From Smithella sp. (lineage in GTDB: Bacteria; Desulfobacterota; Syntrophia; Syntrophales; Smithellaceae), in the NCBI GenBank assembly GCA_012797505.1, contig JAAZOZ010000333.1, positions 1 through 17,884 of the forward strand: a DNA stretch of 17,884 nucleotides. Reading direction: 5' to 3'. A program made the translations under genes and the position numbers. Shown here in pieces: positions 14,169 through 17,884 of this stretch (its first letter is position 1; each line of letters opens with the position of its first letter). The notes beneath the pieces were generated by a model. The model ran no database searches. It saw only the letters and a program-made list of their open reading frames with translations, and was not told where the DNA came from.

Positions 14169-15080
14169 TTATTTGACAACCGTCAGGGTGTTGGGGGATA
14201 TGCCGGCTTTTTTCTCCAGCGCTTTGACCCTCTTTTTGAGCAGGTGAAACTCCTTGTACATCTCGTCCATATCTTGTTGCGTGACCACGGGCAGCAGTTG
14301 GAGAAAGTCGCGAATGGCTTCATCCTTGGCGATGAGAAAATCCTCCAGCTTGTTGAGCGTACGGTGCAGCGCGTCCGTGTATTCTTTGGACTTGAACAGG
14401 TTCATGTAGTGGCCTTCCAGGATTTTCAGCCACATGGCGTAGCTTTCCTTCACGTCGAGGGGGATGTTTCCCTCTTCCGTCCGCTGCTTGAGCTTTTCCT
14501 GAAGCACGTTGAAGGACTTTTCCATCGGAAGATACAGGATGGAGAGAAATTCCGCCAGCGTGGTTTCAAAGAGGTTATGCCTGTCCAGCATCTCGTTGAA
14601 GCGCTCCTGGTAAAACCGCGTCAGTCCCAGCGGAGGAATCTTCAGGTATTGGCGAAGCTCTTTTTCATAGACTTCGGTGAGCGCCCGGAAGACTTCCTGA
14701 TCCAGATTGTCGAAGTTGTACGCTTCCGTTCGCTTGCCGATTCGGGCGGCTTTTTCCATCAGATGGTTCTGGATCTGCATGGCCGCCTCAAAGCCGGATC
14801 CGGCCATCTTCAGAAAAATCTCGGGCAGCGCGTTCACCGTATTGGCGGCGGCCGATGCCGATTCCGGCTCGTTCATCATGCGGGAAAAGGATTTGAACAG
14901 ATTCAGGCTGGTTTCGAGCTGCTGCGTGAAACGGTTTTGCACGGCGGTTTGCGTTTTCAGCGTCGTGTCCGAATTGGGCGGAAGGGTTTTTGCCAGGTTG
15001 AGCCACATATCGGCGGCGGTTTTCAGCCACGGGAAAACCGATGATTGATCGAATGGGAATTGCTTGCCTTCGTCAGCCAT
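14169..15080 (-). CDS. phaE: Class III PHA synthase accessory subunit PhaE
   Basis: Second subunit of class III PHA synthase, which activates and stabilises PhaC. 303 aa, mostly helical, without catalytic motifs. It has an N-terminal segment with FPWLKTAADMWLNLAKT and a central conserved PhaE stretch near residues 150-215 (LKIPPLGLTRFYQERFNEML, then the segment SYAMWLKILEGHYMNLFKS near 214-232). A C-terminal coiled-coil (EMYKEFHLLKKRVKALEKK) follows. Start ATG 15080 has AAGAGGTC just upstream. It is the first gene of the phaE-phaC-GAF-phaJ operon, so its promoter controls all four. PhaE proteins are variable; position beside a class III phaC supports the call. Confidence 0.9.
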   Translation of the reverse strand: MADEGKQFPFDQSSVFPWLKTAADMWLNLAKTLPPNSDTTLKTQTAVQNRFTQQLETSLNLFKSFSRMMNEPESASAAANTVNALPEIFLKMAGSGFEAAMQIQNHLMEKAARIGKRTEAYNFDNLDQEVFRALTEVYEKELRQYLKIPPLGLTRFYQERFNEMLDRHNLFETTLAEFLSILYLPMEKSFNVLQEKLKQRTEEGNIPLDVKESYAMWLKILEGHYMNLFKSKEYTDALHRTLNKLEDFLIAKDEAIRDFLQLLPVVTQQDMDEMYKEFHLLKKRVKALEKKAGISPNTLTVVK

Positions 15081-15149
15081 GATGACCTCTTTTTTTGAAG
15101 CCGCGATCCGGAAAACATCGTTGAGATCAATTACAGGAACCGCGGTTGA

Positions 15150-15178
15150 TTTTTAATCCATCCGCCGGTGTTTGTCAA
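15150..15178 (-). promoter_or_regulatory. Putative sigma70 promoter of the phaE-phaC-GAF-phaJ operon
   Basis: Minus strand TTGACA (15178-15173), 17-bp spacer, TAAAAA (15155-15150). The -35 box overlaps the stop codon of the upstream alpha/beta hydrolase gene (15175-15177). The leader to ATG 15080 is about 65 nt. No TTGC-N-GCAA palindrome is visible here. Confidence 0.55.
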
Positions 15179-15675
15179 TCGATTTCGGCCGCCGGCCTCT
15201 GTTCCAGCAGCACGGGCCATGGAAGCGTCGGAAAAACGGCGTTGAGCGGATGGTCGTCCTCCACGAAGTGATGCTCCAGTCGGGCGAAGGTTTTTTCGGC
15301 GATGGCTTTGACGGCCTGCGGGGGGACGACCTCGTCGCGTGTTCCGTGATACAGGACCGTCGGAATTTGAAGTTTCCGCCGGACGGCTTGCTCAAATCCT
15401 TCGATGGTCAGGGCGGGGGCCAGCAGGATCAGCTTTTTGATCAGCGCTTCGTTGTCCAGCGCGAAGCGGGCCGCCATCAGGCCACCGTAGCTGGATCCCA
15501 CCAGAATCAGATTGGTTTTGCCTGCAAGGACGCTTCGAAGCTTCTGCATTCGGGCCGCGAAACCGCCCGTGTAATCCCCGATGATCATTTCCGGAAACAT
15601 TTTTCGAAAGTACTGGGCCTTGTTCCCCTGGGAAGTGCTTTCCAGACCGTGAATAAATACCGGCGTGTTGTTCAT
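15175..15675 (-). CDS. Small alpha/beta hydrolase (YqiA/esterase-like)
   Basis: 166-aa serine hydrolase of the compact alpha/beta class. It begins with PVFIHGLESTSQGNKAQYF, an HGLxSS-type oxyanion region. The nucleophile elbow is GSSYGG with Ser62, and Asp114 (GTRDEVVPP) and His142 (DDHPL) complete the triad. The substrate is unknown; an acyl-ester or thioester is likely, and a link to PHA is possible only from location, since it lies 94 bp upstream of phaE on the same strand. ATG 15675 has AAAGGA at good spacing. The frame runs open to 16506, but that extension is antisense to the DUF1015 gene and lacks any domain. It lacks the larger body expected of a PHA depolymerase. Confidence 0.87.
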   Translation of the reverse strand: MNNTPVFIHGLESTSQGNKAQYFRKMFPEMIIGDYTGGFAARMQKLRSVLAGKTNLILVGSSYGGLMAARFALDNEALIKKLILLAPALTIEGFEQAVRRKLQIPTVLYHGTRDEVVPPQAVKAIAEKTFARLEHHFVEDDHPLNAVFPTLPWPVLLEQRPAAEID

Positions 15676-15777
15676 AGACGTCCTTTCCTGCGGAGAATCG
15701 AATTTTATTTTGACGTTGCCCGGATTATGCCATTGTGTTAAATCGTGCGCAACTTTATTTTGAAAAAGGAGAAGGGT

Positions 15778-17004
15778 ATGGCTCTGGTATTGCCTTTTAA
15801 AGCGGTTCGACCGCAGGTGAAATATGCGCCGCAGGTGGCGGCGCTTCCTTATGACGTCATGACGAGGGAAGAAGGTCGGATGGCGGTTGCGGGCCGTCCG
15901 CTCAGCTTTATGCACGTGGAAAAATCGGAGATTGACGTTCCGGACGGCACGCGTCCGGATAATCCCGTGATCTATGAGACGGCGAAACGCAACTTTGCCC
16001 GGATGCGGGAAGAGGGAATTCTGATTCAGGACCCGTCCCCCTGCTATTACATCTATCGCCAGAAGATGGGGTCCCATGTGCAGACGGGCATTGTCGGCGT
16101 CATGAGCGCCGCGGAATACGACGAGGGAAAAATCAAGAAGCACGAACTGACCCGGCAGGACAAGGAGGACGACCGCATCCGCCACGTCGATCAGGTCAAC
16201 GCGCAGACCGGTCCCGTATTCATCAGCTACCGCACGCGCCCCGGCTTGAACGAAATCGTGGCAAAGATCACCGCCGGCCGGCCGGAATATGAGTTCACCG
16301 CCGAAGACGGCGTGGTCCACACCGCGTGGGTGGTGGCGGATCAGGCCCGGATGGACGCCATCCGGTCGGAGTTCGATCAGGTGGACGCCCTGTACATTGC
16401 CGACGGACATCACCGCGCCGCGGCGGGCGCCACCATCGCCCGCAAACGCCGCAAGCCCTCGCAGGCGCAGGAGTCGGACGGCGTGCTGGCGGTGTTTTTT
16501 CCCCACGATCAGCTCAAAGTCATGGATTACAACCGGGCCGTGAAGGACCTCCGCGGCCTGTCGGCCGAACAGTTTCTGGAAAAAATTTCCTCATCGTTTA
16601 TCGTGACGAAAGGTTTTGCCGCAAAATCGCCGCAGCGTCTGCATGATTTCGGGATGTATCTGGGCGGCGCATGGTATTGCCTCACGATTAAAGAAGGCGC
16701 GTACGACGCGAAAGATCCGGTGGCCAGCCTCGATGCGGCCATTTTGCAGGATCATCTGCTCGCGCCGGTTTTGGGTATTGCCGATCCGCGAACCGACGAC
16801 CGGATCAAATTTATCGGCGGTATCCGGGGGATGGCGGAACTCGAAAAACTGGTGGATCAGGACGGATTTGCCGTGGCCTTTTCACTTCATCCCACAACGA
16901 TGGAGCAGATCATGAACGTGGCGGATGCGGGCGCGATCATGCCCCCCAAGTCCACCTGGTTTGAGCCCAAGCTGCGCAGCGGCTTGTTTGTCCATTGTCT
17001 GTAG
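15778..17004 (+). CDS. DUF1015 family protein
   Basis: 408 aa, full length for this conserved family of unproven function. Visible family marks are LPFKAVRP and ALPYDVM at the N-terminus, FMHVEKSE near 44-51, IKKHELTRQDKEDDR at 119-133 and IADGHHRAAA at 207-216. The DGHHR motif resembles the nucleotide-binding motif of the ParB/Srx fold, including a free-serine kinase, so a kinase or ATP-using role is conceivable but inferred. ATG 15778 has AAGGAG at 6 nt; a GTG at 15745 lies upstream of that site and is rejected. The gene is divergent from the alpha/beta hydrolase, shares a 102-bp spacer with it, and is followed at once by a terminator. Confidence 0.9.
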   Translation: MALVLPFKAVRPQVKYAPQVAALPYDVMTREEGRMAVAGRPLSFMHVEKSEIDVPDGTRPDNPVIYETAKRNFARMREEGILIQDPSPCYYIYRQKMGSHVQTGIVGVMSAAEYDEGKIKKHELTRQDKEDDRIRHVDQVNAQTGPVFISYRTRPGLNEIVAKITAGRPEYEFTAEDGVVHTAWVVADQARMDAIRSEFDQVDALYIADGHHRAAAGATIARKRRKPSQAQESDGVLAVFFPHDQLKVMDYNRAVKDLRGLSAEQFLEKISSSFIVTKGFAAKSPQRLHDFGMYLGGAWYCLTIKEGAYDAKDPVASLDAAILQDHLLAPVLGIADPRTDDRIKFIGGIRGMAELEKLVDQDGFAVAFSLHPTTMEQIMNVADAGAIMPPKSTWFEPKLRSGLFVHCL

Positions 17005-17034
17005 GGCGCGTTTTCCAATCGCGCCGGTTTTCTT
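17005..17034 (+). terminator. Rho-independent terminator of the DUF1015 gene
   Basis: GGCGCG (17005-17010) pairs with CGCGCC (17020-17025) around a 9-nt loop, followed by GGTTTTCTT. It begins directly after the stop codon. Confidence 0.65.
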
Positions 17035-17071
17035 GCGTTTTCCCCAAACGCGCGGGCATCGTGCATTCTGC

Positions 17072-17092
17072 GGCGCAATCGGGGATTGCGCC
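17072..17092 (+). terminator. Second hairpin, possible back-up terminator
   Basis: GGCGCAATC, GGG, GATTGCGCC: a perfect 9-bp stem with a 3-nt loop. The T-run (CTTTTG) starts only about 8 bp later, so termination is less certain than for the hairpin at 17005. It lies between two converging genes and could serve either. Confidence 0.45.
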
Positions 17093-17196
17093 CTGCAGGC
17101 TTTTGCCGTTTGCCGTATGGAGTTGGGCCGCGTATCGGCGGGCATGGGCGGCGAATGCGAAAAGCAGGCAATCCCGGCTGCCCCGGGCCGGAAGTG

Positions 17197-17799
17197 CTAC
17201 CTGCTCCAGTGGCAGGCAAAGAACTCGCATCCGTCCGACGTCAGCACCGTTGCTTCTCCCCGGGGATGATGTCCATCGAGATTCTCGCTGAAAATCCGCG
17301 TCCACTGGCCGCGCAGCATGTGGTAGTTATTGCGCCGGCCGCGGGGCTGCGTCAGAAACGAAATCACCTCCGCCATCACAAAATTGTCCACGCAGCTCTG
17401 TGTCACGGTGATGGGGGCGTCATGGGCAAAGATGGCGTCGATCAGCGGGCCGTAGGACTGGTAAACCGACACGGCCAGCTCCGGAGAACCAAGCTGGGGG
17501 GTGTCGTTGTCTCCGTCCATTTCCATCAGCAGCAGATGATTCACTTTGCCGCTCATTTCACGAAGGTGCGTCGCTTTATCGTCCCAGGGCATGTGGTGGT
17601 AGGCCAGGGACAGGAGCGCGATATCAATGTCTGCGGGAAGTTCTGCGGCATGCTCCTGGATCCGGTCGTGGCGCCCTCCGAAACGCTGAAGCGCAAACGG
17701 GGCAAGCCCCGGCTTGTGCGTCAGGACGTCTCTTTGCCCAAGCCCCGCTGGGGGGAGGGAACGCAAGGCATGAAACGAAAGAGAGGGATGGACAACCAT
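17197..17799 (-). pseudogene. Probable N-terminally truncated class I SAM-dependent methyltransferase
   Basis: The open frame gives up to 200 aa. From about residue 55 it reads like the second half of a Rossmann methyltransferase: DIDIALLSLAYHHMPWDD (post-motif II/III region), LLLMEMDGDND (central strand), then SPELAVSVYQSYGPLIDAIF, LTQPRGRRNNYHMLRGQW and a terminal strand ending ACHWSR. The SAM-binding glycine loop (motif I, normally 100-150 residues earlier) is missing. The first ~50 residues look unlike any domain, and the upstream DNA is the start of a plus-strand gene at 17798, which leaves no room for the missing half. I therefore call it a gene remnant; the exact 5' limit is unknown. 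It could still be a short intact protein. Assignment is by pattern only. Confidence 0.5.
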
Positions 17800-17884
17800 G
17801 AACTTAAACGATATGAAGTGGTCGAAGACGGAGAAAGAGACTGCGAGGCGGGCCTTTGAAAAGGCTTACCGGAAAGAATGCGCC
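17798..17884 (+). CDS. Start of an unrecognised gene, cut by window edge
   Basis: ATG 17798 opens a frame to the window end that begins MNLNDMKWSKTEKETARRAF and continues charged and helical (EKAYRKECA). An AGGGATGG tract lies 7-14 bp upstream. The 29 residues look like the amphipathic N-terminus of a soluble protein. The frame is also open antisense to the methyltransferase frame's unlikely N-terminal part, and the plus-strand reading looks more protein-like. Function unknown. Confidence 0.55.
   Translation, partial: MNLNDMKWSKTEKETARRAFEKAYRKECA

Noticed and set aside
12799..14247. 482-codon open frame antisense to phaC
   Set aside because: His/Val/Gln-rich mirror of phaC codons; no domain, and it crosses the phaC-phaE junction.
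15676..16506. N-terminal extension of the alpha/beta hydrolase frame
   Set aside because: Antisense to the DUF1015 gene; the hydrolase domain and its ribosome site begin at 15675.
17161..17220. GC-rich segment CCGGGCCGGAAGTGCTACC considered as an SRP-RNA-like core
   Set aside because: The conserved SRP domain IV bases are not present and the segment runs into the methyltransferase reading frame.
17086..17859. 257-codon plus-strand frame across the methyltransferase remnant
   Set aside because: No start signal or domain; the opposite strand carries recognisable methyltransferase segments, and its end overlaps the better frame at 17798.
1..17884. tRNA, rRNA, CRISPR array, transposase or phage genes
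   Set aside because: Scanned by eye for T-loop motifs, regular direct repeats and transposase or phage protein signatures; none seen. A covariance-model search could still find a divergent small RNA.

Overview
The window is a gene-dense chromosomal stretch with moderately high GC. It looks like an anaerobic member of the former Deltaproteobacteria (Desulfobacterota), perhaps near Syntrophus/Smithella. That placement is inference. It rests on the class III PHA synthase pair with a PhaR regulator, a NIL-domain 4Fe-4S protein, Elp3-like radical SAM and DUF1015 genes, and a dispersed palindromic repeat of a kind I associate with that group.

Layout. (1) 2-1300, + strand: a MATE-family transporter cut by the window edge. 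(2) 1301-1766: no gene; it holds copy 1 of a terminal-inverted-repeat element and a strong hairpin. (3) 7164 down to 1767, - strand: a housekeeping operon mtaB - rnc - Elp3-like radical SAM - era - der. The genes overlap or nearly abut except before era, where two perfect inverted repeats sit. It covers tRNA modification, RNA processing and two ribosome-assembly GTPases. (4) 7296-7706, + strand: a small membrane protein that converges with and overlaps a DUF1846 gene (9219-7699). (5) 9813-9403, - strand: a NIL-ferredoxin with its own promoter and terminator. (6) 9879-10078: copy 2 of the repeat, in opposite orientation.

(7) 10123-15080: a polyhydroxyalkanoate (PHA) locus. phaR (-) and a phasin-like gene (+) diverge from a 367-bp control region with a near-consensus promoter and two TTGC-N3/4-GCAA palindromes that could be PhaR operators. 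A bidirectional terminator separates the phasin from the convergent operon phaE - phaC - tandem-GAF protein - phaJ. PhaJ would supply (R)-3-hydroxyacyl-CoA from beta-oxidation, PhaC/PhaE would polymerise it, the phasin would coat granules and PhaR would sense them. The unusual points are a GAF sensor-like gene inside the operon and a Lys/Arg/Pro-rich C-terminal tail on PhaC.

(8) 15175-15675 (-): a small alpha/beta hydrolase, divergent from a DUF1015 gene (15778-17004, +) that ends in a good terminator. (9) 17197-17799 (-): what looks like an N-terminally truncated methyltransferase. (10) 17798 to the end (+): the first codons of an unrecognised gene.

I saw no tRNA, rRNA, CRISPR array, transposase, phage gene or plasmid gene. 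The best leads for something new are the PHA operon architecture and the paired repeat elements; nothing here proves a new system.
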